Shown: piece after piece, positions 29,508 to 38,829 of the stretch
Layout: each line of letters begins with the position of its first letter
Position numbering within the stretch: position 1 is the first letter of the stretch
Assembly: GCF_001645385.1 (NCBI RefSeq)
Contig: NZ_LVHI01000032.1
Span: forward strand, 212,834-276,833
Length of the DNA stretch: 64,000 nt
From: Rhodococcoides kyotonense
GTDB lineage: Bacteria; Actinomycetota; Actinomycetes; Mycobacteriales; Mycobacteriaceae
Direction: 5' to 3'
Notes under the pieces: generated by a model
The model's database searches: none
The model's input: the letters and a program-made list of their open reading frames with translations, nothing else
Told to the model about the DNA's origin: nothing
Translations under genes and position numbers: made by a program

Positions 29508-30409
29508 GCGAGGAAGCTACTGCCGTCGGGGCGCCCCCGAAGAACCTGGTCGACGGGATCATCAAGGCCCTGCGTCCACGTCAGTGGGTCAAGAACGTCC
29601 TGGTCCTGGCTGCCCCGCTCGCCGCGGGATCGGTGACGCAGGCCGACGTCCTGCTGCCCGTGGGTCTGGCGTTCGTCGTCTTCTGCTTCGCGGCATCGGG
29701 TGTCTACCTGGTCAACGACGCGATGGACGTCGAGGCCGACCGTGCGCACCCCACCAAGCGTTTCCGGCCCATCGCCGCGGGCGTACTGCCCGTCCCGCTG
29801 GCGTACGGCATGGCCATCGCCTGCATCGTGCTGGCGATCGGACTGTCGTTCCTCGCGAACTGGAAGCTCGCGCTGGTCATCGCCGTCTACATCGCGATCC
29901 AGCTCGCCTACTGCTTCGGGCTCAAGCACCAGGCCGTGCTCGACATCTGCATCGTCTCGTCGGGCTTCCTGCTTCGCGCCATCGCGGGTGGCGTCGCCGC
30001 ATCGATTCCGCTGTCGCAGTGGTTCCTGTTGATCATGGCGTTCGGCTCGTTGTTCATGGCCGCGGGCAAGCGCTACGCCGAGCTTCAGCTGGCAGAACGT
30101 ACCGGCGCGAAGATCCGTAAGTCGCTCGAGAACTACACAACCACCTACCTTCGGTTCGTCTGGACGTTGTCCGCGACGGCCGTCGTGATTTGCTATGGAC
30201 TGTGGGCCTTCGAACAAGACGCCGAAACCTCGACAAACTGGTTCGCGATCTCGATGATTCCGTTCACCATCGCGATCCTGCGGTACGCGGTGGACGTCGA
30301 CGGGGGTCAGGCCGGTGAACCGGAGGAGATCGCGCTGGGCGACAGGGTGTTGCAGGTGCTCGCCCTTGCGTGGATCGGAGTAGTGGGTGTCGCTGTCTAC
30401 CTCGCGTGA
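29504..30409 (+). CDS. ubiA: Decaprenyl-phosphate phosphoribosyltransferase (DPPR synthase)
   Basis: Transfers 5-phosphoribose from PRPP to decaprenyl phosphate, the first committed step to the arabinan donor (Rv3806c counterpart); 301 residues. A UbiA-superfamily enzyme with about nine membrane helices. The first Asp-rich motif is LVNDAMDVEADRAHPTKRFR and the second prenyl-binding region is CFGLKHQAVLDICIVSSGFL. A third diagnostic block, GKRYAELQLAERTG, is specific to the DPPR synthase group. The start ATG overlaps the PAP2 stop; aftB begins 23 bp before the end of this gene. Confidence 0.96.
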   Translation: MSEEATAVGAPPKNLVDGIIKALRPRQWVKNVLVLAAPLAAGSVTQADVLLPVGLAFVVFCFAASGVYLVNDAMDVEADRAHPTKRFRPIAAGVLPVPLAYGMAIACIVLAIGLSFLANWKLALVIAVYIAIQLAYCFGLKHQAVLDICIVSSGFLLRAIAGGVAASIPLSQWFLLIMAFGSLFMAAGKRYAELQLAERTGAKIRKSLENYTTTYLRFVWTLSATAVVICYGLWAFEQDAETSTNWFAISMIPFTIAILRYAVDVDGGQAGEPEEIALGDRVLQVLALAWIGVVGVAVYLA

Positions 30410-32336
30410 GGCACTGACCGACCCCGCACCCGACGCGCCCTCGGTCAGCTCGCGTACCCCCCTCACCACAGCGATCTTCGGTATCGGCGTCGCCGTCTCC
30501 AGCCTGCTGTTCCTGTTCGGCGCCTGGGAACGACGGTGGATCGCCGACGACGGTCTGATCGTCCTTCGCACCGTCCGCAACCTCCTGGCGGGCAACGGGC
30601 CGGTCTTCAACGCGGGCGAACGCGTCGAGACCAACACCAGCACGATCTGGACGTACCTCGTCTACGCGGGCAGCTGGCTGAGCGAGGCGCGCATCGAGTA
30701 CGTCGTGCTGACGATCGCGCTCGTCCTGTCGACCGCCGCCATCGCGATCGCGATGATCGGCACCTATGCACTTCGTGCTCGTGAGCGGATAGTTGGCCCA
30801 GGGCCCAACTTTCCGCGCACGGGCGCGAAGCGCATCTTTCTTCCCGCCGGCGTACTCGTCTACATCGCCGTCCCGCCTGCACGTGACTTCGCGACGTCGG
30901 GACTCGAGACCTGCCTGGTCATCTTCTGGATCGCGACGCTGTGGCTGCTCATGGTCCGGTGGGCGACGCGAGACATCGGCGAGGCGGCGCGGGAGCGCAG
31001 CCTGCGGAGTGACCAGGCGAAGCTGCTGTTCCTGTCGTTCTGGGCGGGCCTCGGCCCGCTCGTTCGCCCCGAGCTGGTCATCCTGTCCGGGCTCGCGCTC
31101 GCCATGATCTTCCTGGCCCCGCAGACCTGGCCGAGTCGGTTCCTCGTGTTCGTGTTCGCCGGCGCCGTCCCCGTGGCCTACCAGATCTGGCGCATGGGCT
31201 ACTACGGCCTGCCGTACCCCAACACCGCGGTGGCGAAGGATGCGGGCGGCGCCAAATGGGCACAGGGCTTGGACTACCTGTGGAATCTTCTCGGCCCGTA
31301 CATGCTGTGGTTGCCACTGCTGTTGCTCCTCGTCGGCGCCGTCGTCACGACGGGCACGCCGCGGAAGGTGCAACTCCCGAAGACACTGGGAGGCGCGCAA
31401 CGTGCGCTGCGGTCGCCGACTGCGGTTCTCGTGTTCGTACTGCTCGCAGGTGTGCTGCAGCTCGTGTACGCGGTACGCGTCGGCGGCGACTTCATGCACG
31501 GACGCACGCTGCTCCCGGCACTGTTCACCCTTCTGCTGCCGATCTCGGTGTTGCCGCTGACCGCCCCCGCCACGAAGTCCGATACCCGCGGTGTCGTTCT
31601 CCTCTGTGCGGGTGCCTTCGTCTGGGTGGTCACGGTGATCTGGGCATTCTTCGCGGCGAACACGACGGGAATGCCCGAGGGGTCGATCGTCGGTCGATCC
31701 GGCATCGTCGACGAGCGCGCCTTCTACGCGCTCAACACCGGTCACGCGCACCCGATCTTGGCGTCGGACTACCTGGACTACCCCCGTATGCGTGCGATGG
31801 TCGAAGCCATAGACAACACGCCGGACGGCGGCTTGCTGCTTCCGTCGTCGCAATTCACGTACTGGGACGTCGTGCCGCCACCGTTGCCGATCCCGCCCGG
31901 CGGCGCAGGGCATACCGTGTACTTCCTCAATCTGGGCATGACGAGCATGAACGTCGGTCTCGACGTTCGCGTCATCGATCAGATGGGCCTCGCGTACCCG
32001 TTGGCGTCCCACACCGAGCGGCTGGACAACGGACGCATCGGCCACGACAAGAACCTCTTCCCGGACTGGGTCGTCGCCGATCTCGGCATGGTCGGCGAGC
32101 ATCCGTATCTGCCCTGGTACATGGACGAGGACTGGAACACCGAGGCGCGGGTCGCGCTGTCCTGCCCCGATACACAGGAATTGATCGCGTCGTACCGGGC
32201 CCCGTTGACGAAAGACCTGTTCATCAGGAACATCAAGCGGTCGCTGTTCTATGCGGGTTACCGTTTCGACCGCGTGCCGAAATACGAAATACAGAGATGT
32301 GGTTTGGAAGAGCCGGTTCTCCAAGCCGACAATTAG
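30387..32336 (+). CDS. aftB: Terminal beta-1,2-arabinofuranosyltransferase AftB
   Basis: Membrane GT-C enzyme that adds the terminal beta-1,2 arabinose of arabinan, using decaprenyl-phosphoryl-arabinose on the outer face; 649 residues. The first extracytoplasmic loop carries the GT-C acidic motif (WERRWIADDGLIVLRTVRNL). About ten hydrophobic segments follow, and a soluble C-terminal periplasmic domain starts near residue 420. The GTG at 30387 gives VSLSTSREALTD and overlaps ubiA by 23 bp. A loop around residues 200-210 contains ERSLRSDQ, a translated copy of the 25-bp interspersed element. It is followed by 179 bp of non-coding DNA before the first mycolyltransferase. Confidence 0.93.
   Translation: MSLSTSREALTDPAPDAPSVSSRTPLTTAIFGIGVAVSSLLFLFGAWERRWIADDGLIVLRTVRNLLAGNGPVFNAGERVETNTSTIWTYLVYAGSWLSEARIEYVVLTIALVLSTAAIAIAMIGTYALRARERIVGPGPNFPRTGAKRIFLPAGVLVYIAVPPARDFATSGLETCLVIFWIATLWLLMVRWATRDIGEAARERSLRSDQAKLLFLSFWAGLGPLVRPELVILSGLALAMIFLAPQTWPSRFLVFVFAGAVPVAYQIWRMGYYGLPYPNTAVAKDAGGAKWAQGLDYLWNLLGPYMLWLPLLLLLVGAVVTTGTPRKVQLPKTLGGAQRALRSPTAVLVFVLLAGVLQLVYAVRVGGDFMHGRTLLPALFTLLLPISVLPLTAPATKSDTRGVVLLCAGAFVWVVTVIWAFFAANTTGMPEGSIVGRSGIVDERAFYALNTGHAHPILASDYLDYPRMRAMVEAIDNTPDGGLLLPSSQFTYWDVVPPPLPIPPGGAGHTVYFLNLGMTSMNVGLDVRVIDQMGLAYPLASHTERLDNGRIGHDKNLFPDWVVADLGMVGEHPYLPWYMDEDWNTEARVALSCPDTQELIASYRAPLTKDLFIRNIKRSLFYAGYRFDRVPKYEIQRCGLEEPVLQADN
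30990..31014 (+). repeat. 25-bp interspersed element inside aftB
   Basis: It reads CGGGAGCGCAGCC then TGCGGAGTGACC and is translated as [10 protein letters not shown], in a hydrophilic loop between hydrophobic segments. The reading frame used here differs from that of the cobM copy. Confidence 0.65.
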
Positions 32337-32515
32337 TTGCGCCGATATCGGTTCGACGCCAAGATGGGATATCTCATTTTCGTAACGGAGGTCGAGTTTC
32401 GGCCGATGTATGTCGAAGATGTGTGTGACTGATGGGCCGTCGGGACCGAAATCACCACGCTGAACGGGCGAGTCGTAGCACTACGGCCCACCAAAACCGC
32501 TGAGAGGTCGATTGC

Positions 32516-33508
32516 ATGCTGTTTGGAACGAAGAAGAGTGCCGGGGGGCGCACACGCCGTTTGCTGACGTCACTGGTGATGGCTGTGGCACTACCCCTCG
32601 GGCTGGCAGTGGTGGGAACGGGTGCGACCGCCAACGCGGCGTTCGATCCGCGTGCGTTCGACTTCTGGACGGACTCGAGCATGGGCCCGATCAAGAGCCG
32701 TGTCTGGCGGGCCGCGGACGGTAACACCGACCGCGTCGTCTACCTGCTCGACGGCCTCCGCGCCACGAACGACATCTCCGGCTGGGAGCACGAGACGGAT
32801 GCAGGCGCGACGCTCGCTGCCTGGAACATCAATGTCGTCGAGCCCGTCGGTGGTCAGTCCAGCTTCTACTCCGACTGGTACGCGCCGTCGAACTTCAACG
32901 GTCAGCAGACGACCTACAAGTGGGAAACGTTCCTGACGCAGAACCTGCGCGACAATCTCGCCAATCAGCTCGGCTTCAACCGGAACCGCAACGGCGTCGT
33001 CGGCATCTCGATGGGTGGATCCGCGGCGCTGACGCTGGCGGCCTACCACCCCGATCAGTTCTCCTACGCGGGCTCGCTGTCCGGCTACCTGAACATCTCG
33101 GCACCCGGCATGCGCGAAGCGATGCGTCTGGCTCTGCTCGATTCGGGCCGATACAACATCGACGCGATGTGGGGCCCGCCGTGGAACCCGGCGTGGTTGC
33201 GCAACGACCCGTTCGTCTTCGCCCCGCGACTGCGCGACAACGGCACCCGAGTGTGGGTCTTCGCCGGTAGCGGTCTCCCGGGTGGTCTCGATCAGCCGCG
33301 CAGCTTCATCGATTACTACAACACCGGCAACGCGATGGGACTCGAAGCGATCGCACTGGCCAACAGCCGGGCATTCCAGGTCCGGATGGCCAGCATCGGC
33401 GCCAACAACGTCACGTACGCGTTCCCGGCCGTCGGTACCCACCAGTGGGGTTACTGGCAGGAGCAGGTGCACATCATGGCACCGGACCTGAGCGCCAACA
33501 TCGGCTGA
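32516..33508 (+). CDS. Mycolyltransferase (antigen 85 family), first of three
   Basis: Secreted esterase-fold enzyme that moves mycolic acid between trehalose monomycolate and arabinan or a second trehalose; 330 residues. A signal peptide ends near ATANAA. The fold shows VYLLDGLRATND, PVGGQSSFYSDWY and YKWETFLTQNL, with the nucleophile Ser165 in GISMGGSAA, and His309 in GTHQWGYW as the triad base. Unlike the third copy it has no C-terminal repeats. The start is the ATG at 32516, preceded by GAGAGG. Members here cannot be matched one to one with FbpA/B/C, so no symbol is given. Confidence 0.95.
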   Translation: MLFGTKKSAGGRTRRLLTSLVMAVALPLGLAVVGTGATANAAFDPRAFDFWTDSSMGPIKSRVWRAADGNTDRVVYLLDGLRATNDISGWEHETDAGATLAAWNINVVEPVGGQSSFYSDWYAPSNFNGQQTTYKWETFLTQNLRDNLANQLGFNRNRNGVVGISMGGSAALTLAAYHPDQFSYAGSLSGYLNISAPGMREAMRLALLDSGRYNIDAMWGPPWNPAWLRNDPFVFAPRLRDNGTRVWVFAGSGLPGGLDQPRSFIDYYNTGNAMGLEAIALANSRAFQVRMASIGANNVTYAFPAVGTHQWGYWQEQVHIMAPDLSANIG

Positions 33509-33611
33509 AACACCTGACGGCGGTCCCCGCACGACAACTTGCTGTGATATTTCACTACTTTCACGGGGTGTCGCGCGGGGGGGCCGACAGGATAGTGTCA
33601 CGACTTGATAT

Positions 33612-33661
33612 CGGCCCCGAAGCAAACCTGAGATCAAGATCACGGTTTTGCATCGGGGCCG
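33612..33661. other. Long inverted repeat in the first/second mycolyltransferase gap
   Basis: The 352-bp space 33509-33860 holds no gene. Arms 33612-33626 (CGGCCCCGAAGCAAA) and 33647-33661 (TTTGCATCGGGGCCG) pair in 14 of 15 positions around a 20-base loop. A second small hairpin, ACAGGGC with GCCCTGT, lies at about 33777-33799. The large hairpin, about 100 bp after the first mycolyltransferase stop, may terminate it or fold in the leader of the next gene. The rest of the space presumably contains the promoter of the second gene, with a GAGAGAG ribosome site before 33861. Confidence 0.5.
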
Positions 33662-33860
33662 CCGGGTGCAATAGCCTCCCTTTCGGTCACGGCCGCCGAC
33701 CCTCGCGGACGCGGACGGGTCCGTACCTGTTTCACACTTGATTGTCGAAAAACTGAACAGCCCGTACTACGGCCCGACAGGGCCGAAGAACAGCCCTGTT
33801 GGAATTGCCGGGGGCCGCAGCAGACGCGGAATCCGCAGAAGACGAGAGAGAGCACGATTC

Positions 33861-34874
33861 ATGCGATTTGCCGGCCTCAGCAACAAACCGAGGTTGACCC
33901 AGCGATGGCGTCAGCGACTCATGGGACTCGGTGCAGCCGCACTCGTACTTCCGATCGCTCTCGGAGCCGTCGGCGGTGCCACAGCGGTAGCGGCTCCCAG
34001 CCCCATCACCCACAAGGCTCCGGCCGGCGGCCGTGAGGACCTCTGGGTTCCGTCCGAGATGGGCCCCATCAAGGTCCAGGTCCAGTGGGCAGCCCGCGGC
34101 GGCAGCTCGGCTCTGTACCTGCTCGACGGCCTCCGTGCTCGCGACGACCGCAACGCATGGACGTTCGAGACCAACGCCCAGGACCAGTTCGCGAACGACG
34201 ACGTCACGCTCGTCATGCCCGTCGGCGGCCAGGCCAGCTTCTACAGCGACTGGTACGCCGCGTCGAACCTGAACGGCCAGGAAGTCACCTACAAGTGGGA
34301 GACCTTCCTGACGCAGGACCTGCCCGCGTTCCTCGAGGGCTACGGAGTCTCGCGTACCAACAACGCCGTTCTCGGCATCTCGATGGGTGGATCGGCCGCT
34401 CTGACGCTGGCTGCGTACCACCGCGAGCAGTTCAAGTTCGCCGGTTCGTTCTCGGGCTACCTGAACATCTCGGCTCCCGGTATGCGCGAAGCGATCCGCG
34501 TCGCCATGCTGTCGCAGTCCTGGTTCAACGTCGACTCCATGTGGGGACCTCCGTGGAGCCCGGCATGGCTGCGTAACGACCCGTTCGTCTTCGCTCCGCA
34601 GCTCGAGGGCCTGTCGATGTACATCTCGGCAGCCAGCGGCCTGCCCGGCGAGTTCGATCACCCGCGCGCACCGATCGACTTCTACAACACGGCCAACGGC
34701 ATGGCTCTCGAAGCGCTCGCGCTCGCCAACAGCCGCGCATTCCAGGTCCGCCTGGCAACGCTCGGAATCCCGGCGACGTTCGACTTCCCGTCCAACGGAA
34801 TCCACTCGTGGCCGTACTGGTCCGCAGAGCTCTGGAAGGCTCGCGGCCAGATCCTCGAGGCCCTGAACGCCTGA
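33861..34874 (+). CDS. Mycolyltransferase (antigen 85 family), second of three
   Basis: A 337-residue secreted mycolyltransferase, closely related to the first copy. The N-terminus (MRFAGLSNKPRLTQRWRQRL) is basic and followed by a hydrophobic core ending near ATAVAAP. Ser174 lies in GISMGGSAALTLAAYH, and the His is in GIHSWPYW. The shared blocks LLDGLRARDD, PVGGQASFYSDWYA and YLNISAPGMREAIR show descent by tandem duplication. The ATG at 33861 has GAGAGAG about 10 bp upstream; the frame is open to 33738 but lacks a plausible start there. A strong terminator follows. Confidence 0.95.
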   Translation: MRFAGLSNKPRLTQRWRQRLMGLGAAALVLPIALGAVGGATAVAAPSPITHKAPAGGREDLWVPSEMGPIKVQVQWAARGGSSALYLLDGLRARDDRNAWTFETNAQDQFANDDVTLVMPVGGQASFYSDWYAASNLNGQEVTYKWETFLTQDLPAFLEGYGVSRTNNAVLGISMGGSAALTLAAYHREQFKFAGSFSGYLNISAPGMREAIRVAMLSQSWFNVDSMWGPPWSPAWLRNDPFVFAPQLEGLSMYISAASGLPGEFDHPRAPIDFYNTANGMALEALALANSRAFQVRLATLGIPATFDFPSNGIHSWPYWSAELWKARGQILEALNA

Positions 34875-34900
34875 TTCGGGTCGTTCGTCTCATGATCGTC

Positions 34901-34935
34901 GAAAGCCGTCCTGCGCCCTGCGTAGGACGGCTTTC
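34901..34935 (+). terminator. Hairpin terminator after the second mycolyltransferase
   Basis: GAAAGCCGTCCT (34901-34912) and AGGACGGCTTTC (34924-34935) form a perfect 12-bp stem around an 11-base loop. It lies 27 bp after the stop codon and separates this gene from the third mycolyltransferase. Confidence 0.85.
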
Positions 34936-35129
34936 GCGTGTGTACGGACCGGTCGGCATTTCGAAGACAAATTCACAATTGCATCACCAGCCACAGCGAG
35001 CCTCGGTCGTTTCGTCGTCGTTCGCGTGTAAGAAAGACAGCTAAAGAGGTCGGTGACCTACCCCTCGTCGGCATCCGACACGGGTCGACGCGACCTCGCA
35101 GCAGCACTTGCAGAAGGAGAGTCACCATC

Positions 35130-37019
35130 ATGCGCACTGGGCTTGCTCGGACCGATCGGCGCCGCACAGCCGGAATTCAGGCTCGTCGGGCTGCGATCGC
35201 CGCGGCAGTGGCCGTCGCATTGGCGTCGCCGTTCGGCGCTGTCGGGATCGCGCAGGCGTCGCCCATTGCAGTGGCGTCGTCGCCCGACCGTACGCAGACC
35301 GCGTCCGGAGCGACGGTCACCGCCGTCGACTGGCTGTCGGACCGCCGCGTCGCGCTGTGGATCCAGTCGCCGTCGATGGGCACTCCGATCCAGGTGCAGC
35401 TGCTGCTCGCGCGTGACTGGAATCTGAACCCGCAGGCGTCCTTCCCGTCCGTGTGGATGCTCGACGGTCTGCGCGCCACCGACATGGAGAACGGCTGGAC
35501 CGCCGAGACCGACGCCGAGTCGTACTTCGCGGACAAGAACGTCAACGTCGTCCTCCCGGTCGGCGGACAGTCCAGCTTCTACTCGGACTGGGTCGACCAG
35601 GACAACGGCAAGAACTACCAGTGGGAGACGTTCCTGACGAAGGAACTGCCCCCGATTCTCGAGCGGGACTGGCGCACCAACCAGACACGCGGCGTCGTCG
35701 GCCTGTCGATGGGTGGCACCGCGGCCATGTTCCTCGCCGCGCGCAACGAGGGCTTCTTCCAGTTCGCCGGATCGTTGTCCGGAATGCTCACCACGACGAC
35801 CCTCGGCATGCCGCAGGCAATCCAGTACGCGATGGCCGACGCAGGTGGCTTCGACTCGAAGGCGATGTGGGGCGCGCCGACCAACGATCTGTGGGCGCAG
35901 CACGACCCGTATCTGCTCGCCGAGAAGCTGAAGGGCGTCAGCCTGTACATCTCGAGCGGCAACGGTGCCGCGGGGCCGTACGACGCACCGTCGGGAATCC
36001 CCGGCGTCAGCTCCAACTACGCCGGCATGGGCCTCGAGATTCTGTCGCGACTGACGTCGCAGACGTTCGCGACCAAGCTCAACAAGCTCGGCATTCCCGC
36101 GCAGGTCAACTACCGGCCGTCCGGCACGCACTCGTGGGAGTACTGGCAGTTCGAGCTGCACCAGCTGTGGCCGCAGCTCGCCAACGCTCTCGGTGTCGAA
36201 GCGGACAAGCCCGCGTGCAGCCCGACGGGTGCCATCGGCAACGCGTCGGGAGCCAACGCTTGGCTCGGCGACTGCCTGACGCCGGAATACAACGTCGCGG
36301 GTGGACGCGCCCAGGACTTCCGCTTCGGACGGGTGTTCTTCTCGCAGGACTCCGGTGCGCAGGTCGTGGCAGGCGCGATCGGCGGAAACTACCAGGGATC
36401 CGGCGGACCTGCGGGCCCGCTCGGCTTCCCGAAGACCGGTGAGTTCGGCACGCCGGACGGCCGCGGACGCGCGGGCGCGTTCCAGAACGGGATGATCTAC
36501 TTCACGCCGCAGACCGGTGCGCACGCCGTCCGCGGAGCGATCCTCGACGAGTGGGCGCGTCAGGGCTACGAGACCGGACCGCTCGGCTACCCCGTCCTCG
36601 ACGAGGTCGCGACGCCGTCGAAGCCGGGCGCGGTCCAGGGCTTCGAGATCGGAGCGATGTACCACAGCCCCGATCTCGGTACGCATTCCGTGCAGGGCAT
36701 GATTCTCGACAAGTACGGTCAATTGGGTTGGGAGAACAGCGCTCTCGGCTTCCCGAAGACCAGCGAGATGGGTCCGCTCAAGGATGGCGGTCGGTTCAAC
36801 GAGTTCGAGAACGGCAACATCTACTGGAGTCCTGTGACGGGTGCATGGGCCATCCGCAACGGCGAGATCTTCGACGCGTGGAAGAGCGTCGGCTACGAGA
36901 ACGGACGCCTCGGCTACATCACGAGCGATCAGTTCGAGATGGACGGCGGCGGAATCCAGCAGAACTTCCAGTTCGGCATCATCACGGTCAAGGACGGCAA
37001 GGTCACGATCGCCCCGTAA
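35130..37019 (+). CDS. Mycolyltransferase with C-terminal LGFP repeats, third of three
   Basis: A 629-residue secreted enzyme. A signal peptide ends near AQASPIAVA. The antigen-85 catalytic domain spans about 60-345, with Ser193 in GLSMGGTAAM and His in GTHSWEYW. A Cys-containing linker (ACSPTGAIGNASGANAWLGDC) follows, then about four or five LGFP repeats (LGFPKTGEFGTPDGRG, LGYPVLDEVATP, LGFPKTSEMGPL, LGYITSDQFEM). The architecture is that of corynebacterial PS1/Cmt1, where the repeats are thought to hold the protein in the mycolyl cell wall. The ATG at 35130 is chosen for GAAGGAG upstream and the Arg-rich signal start. The amidase at 21874 carries the same repeat type. Confidence 0.95.
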   Translation: MRTGLARTDRRRTAGIQARRAAIAAAVAVALASPFGAVGIAQASPIAVASSPDRTQTASGATVTAVDWLSDRRVALWIQSPSMGTPIQVQLLLARDWNLNPQASFPSVWMLDGLRATDMENGWTAETDAESYFADKNVNVVLPVGGQSSFYSDWVDQDNGKNYQWETFLTKELPPILERDWRTNQTRGVVGLSMGGTAAMFLAARNEGFFQFAGSLSGMLTTTTLGMPQAIQYAMADAGGFDSKAMWGAPTNDLWAQHDPYLLAEKLKGVSLYISSGNGAAGPYDAPSGIPGVSSNYAGMGLEILSRLTSQTFATKLNKLGIPAQVNYRPSGTHSWEYWQFELHQLWPQLANALGVEADKPACSPTGAIGNASGANAWLGDCLTPEYNVAGGRAQDFRFGRVFFSQDSGAQVVAGAIGGNYQGSGGPAGPLGFPKTGEFGTPDGRGRAGAFQNGMIYFTPQTGAHAVRGAILDEWARQGYETGPLGYPVLDEVATPSKPGAVQGFEIGAMYHSPDLGTHSVQGMILDKYGQLGWENSALGFPKTSEMGPLKDGGRFNEFENGNIYWSPVTGAWAIRNGEIFDAWKSVGYENGRLGYITSDQFEMDGGGIQQNFQFGIITVKDGKVTIAP

Positions 37020-37115
37020 CTCCCGCAGTTACCGACGAGTAGTCCCTCAGAGTTCTCTCAGCGGTTCTCTGTACCGTGACGCGTTGAAACGACGACGACC
37101 AAGGACGTAGACACG

Positions 37116-37670
37116 ATGATGCACACGACTCTGGCCCGAACACTGTCCATGGGCCTACTGGCCGTCGCCGCCGGTGGACTGTTGGTGGCGTGCGGCAGCG
37201 ACGATTCCACTGCCACCGGAACTCCGTCGACCACGACCTCCGCCGCCGCCGAGTCGACGTCCACATCGGCGGAGGCGACCACGTCGGCGTCGGAGACGAC
37301 CAGTTCGACTGCGCCGACGACGACTCCGGGCGAGGCGGCGACGGCTCCCCCCGAGCAGCCGCAGCCCGTGCCCGACGACTTCCCCGGCACGACCGAGAGT
37401 CCGATCGACGCACGCGGGCAGGCGTTCCTCGACGAGCTGAAGAAGGACGGCATCACGCCGGCAGGAAACGGTGAGATCGCGATCTCGACCGCCAACTACA
37501 TCTGCTCTGCGCAGTCGCAGGGTGTCGCAGCGGACGAGATCTCGACCTTCGTGACCGCGAACGTCGGCGTCGAGGCCAGCGCGTCGGGCACGGAGATCAG
37601 CGCCGAGCAGGCAGGCCAGCAGGCCCAGACCTACATCACGGCCGCGCAGAACACCTACTGCAAGTCCTGA
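37116..37670 (+). CDS. DUF732-family lipoprotein
   Basis: A 184-residue predicted lipoprotein. The signal peptide ends in LVAC (Cys about residue 26). A long Thr/Ser/Ala-rich spacer follows to about residue 70. The C-terminal ~90 residues resemble DUF732, a small helical domain common in mycolata, with RGQAFLDELKKDGITP, NYICSAQSQGVAADEI and two Cys likely to form a disulfide. Function is unknown. An ATG at 37119 is an equally good start. It lies between the mycolyltransferases and the cutinase, suggesting an envelope role. Confidence 0.8.
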   Translation: MMHTTLARTLSMGLLAVAAGGLLVACGSDDSTATGTPSTTTSAAAESTSTSAEATTSASETTSSTAPTTTPGEAATAPPEQPQPVPDDFPGTTESPIDARGQAFLDELKKDGITPAGNGEIAISTANYICSAQSQGVAADEISTFVTANVGVEASASGTEISAEQAGQQAQTYITAAQNTYCKS

Positions 37671-37681
37671 CGAGACACGTC

Positions 37682-38650
37682 GTGGCGAATCGAACGAAAC
37701 GCAGAAGACGACTGCTACCGAAGCTTCTCGCGGTAGCAGTCGTACTCGGGCTTGTCATCGTGGCGCTCTGGTACCTGTTGGCCGGAAGGCTCCCGAAGGA
37801 GATTCCGTCGCCGATTCCGGGGCCGGGTCCCGAACAGCCGTCGTCGCAACCCGCCGATTGCGCCGACGTCGCGGTCATCGCCATTCCGGGCACGTGGGAA
37901 TCCGCGGCGAACGACGACCCGTACAACCCGACCGCGAACCCCGCGTCCCTGATGCTGAACGTGACGCGAGCGCTGCAGCAGCAGTTCGACCCGAGCCGTG
38001 CAACGGTCTACACCGTTCCGTACGTCGCGCAGTTCTCGAATCCGATCGCGTTCCCGCCGGACGGGCAGCAGTCGTACAACAACAGCCGCACCGAGGGTTC
38101 GGCAGTGGCGCGCGACGAGATGACTCGCTACAGCGAGCACTGCCCCCTGACGAACTTCGTTCTGACGGGCTTCTCGCAGGGCGCGGTCATCGCCGGTGAC
38201 ATCGCGTCGGACATCGGCGCGGGCAACGGACCGATCGCCGCGGACCGCGTTCTCGGCGTGACACTCATCGCCGACGGCAGGCGCGACGGCACGTCCGGAA
38301 ACGACATCGGACCGGCCGTCGACGGCGTCGGAGCCGAGGTGGCTCTCGGCGGATTGGACCTGCCGGGAATCACGATGACAGGACCGCGTCCCGGTGGTTT
38401 CGGAACGCTCGACGACAAGGTCAATCAGATCTGCGCGGCAGGCGATCTGATCTGCGCCGCGCCGTCGGAAGGCTTGTCGCTGCGGAACATTCCGCAAAGC
38501 ATCGGCATCCTGCTGGGGGCCGCGGGCAACCCGGTGCACGCGTCGTACAACAGTTTCGTCGTCGACGACGCGGGTACCACTTCGACGCAGTGGACGGCGT
38601 CGTGGGCAGCTGGTCTGATCGAGTCGGCACCGGAGATTGCGCACTCCTGA
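37682..38650 (+). CDS. culp6: Culp6-like cutinase-family esterase
   Basis: Counterpart of Rv3802c, an essential envelope lipase/thioesterase whose gene lies beside the mycolate condensation genes; 322 residues. A basic N-terminus and one hydrophobic helix (LLAVAVVLGLVIVALWYLLAG) act as a signal anchor. A Pro-rich spacer precedes the alpha/beta hydrolase with Ser165 in GFSQGAVIAG. The Asp is in the disulfide-bordered ICAAGDLICAAP, and the His in HASYNSFV. The start is the GTG at 37682. A short hairpin (CGACCG/CGGTCG, 38674-38692) follows the stop. The gene is separated from fadD32 by an oxidoreductase gene, unlike the M. tuberculosis order. Confidence 0.9.
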   Translation: MANRTKRRRRLLPKLLAVAVVLGLVIVALWYLLAGRLPKEIPSPIPGPGPEQPSSQPADCADVAVIAIPGTWESAANDDPYNPTANPASLMLNVTRALQQQFDPSRATVYTVPYVAQFSNPIAFPPDGQQSYNNSRTEGSAVARDEMTRYSEHCPLTNFVLTGFSQGAVIAGDIASDIGAGNGPIAADRVLGVTLIADGRRDGTSGNDIGPAVDGVGAEVALGGLDLPGITMTGPRPGGFGTLDDKVNQICAAGDLICAAPSEGLSLRNIPQSIGILLGAAGNPVHASYNSFVVDDAGTTSTQWTASWAAGLIESAPEIAHS

Positions 38651-38829
38651 CTACGGCCGTGTAGTTCTCACAACGACCGCTCGGGACGGTCGATGATCGG
38701 GCACAAAGCTGGTCGTGGGTGACCCCGCCAGGTGTATTCGCACGTGGCGAACCTATAGAGTGACGCCTTGGACCAGCCGAGATCGGCATCGATCGACCAC
38801 GCCGAAACCCGCACCGAGGAGACCAATAG

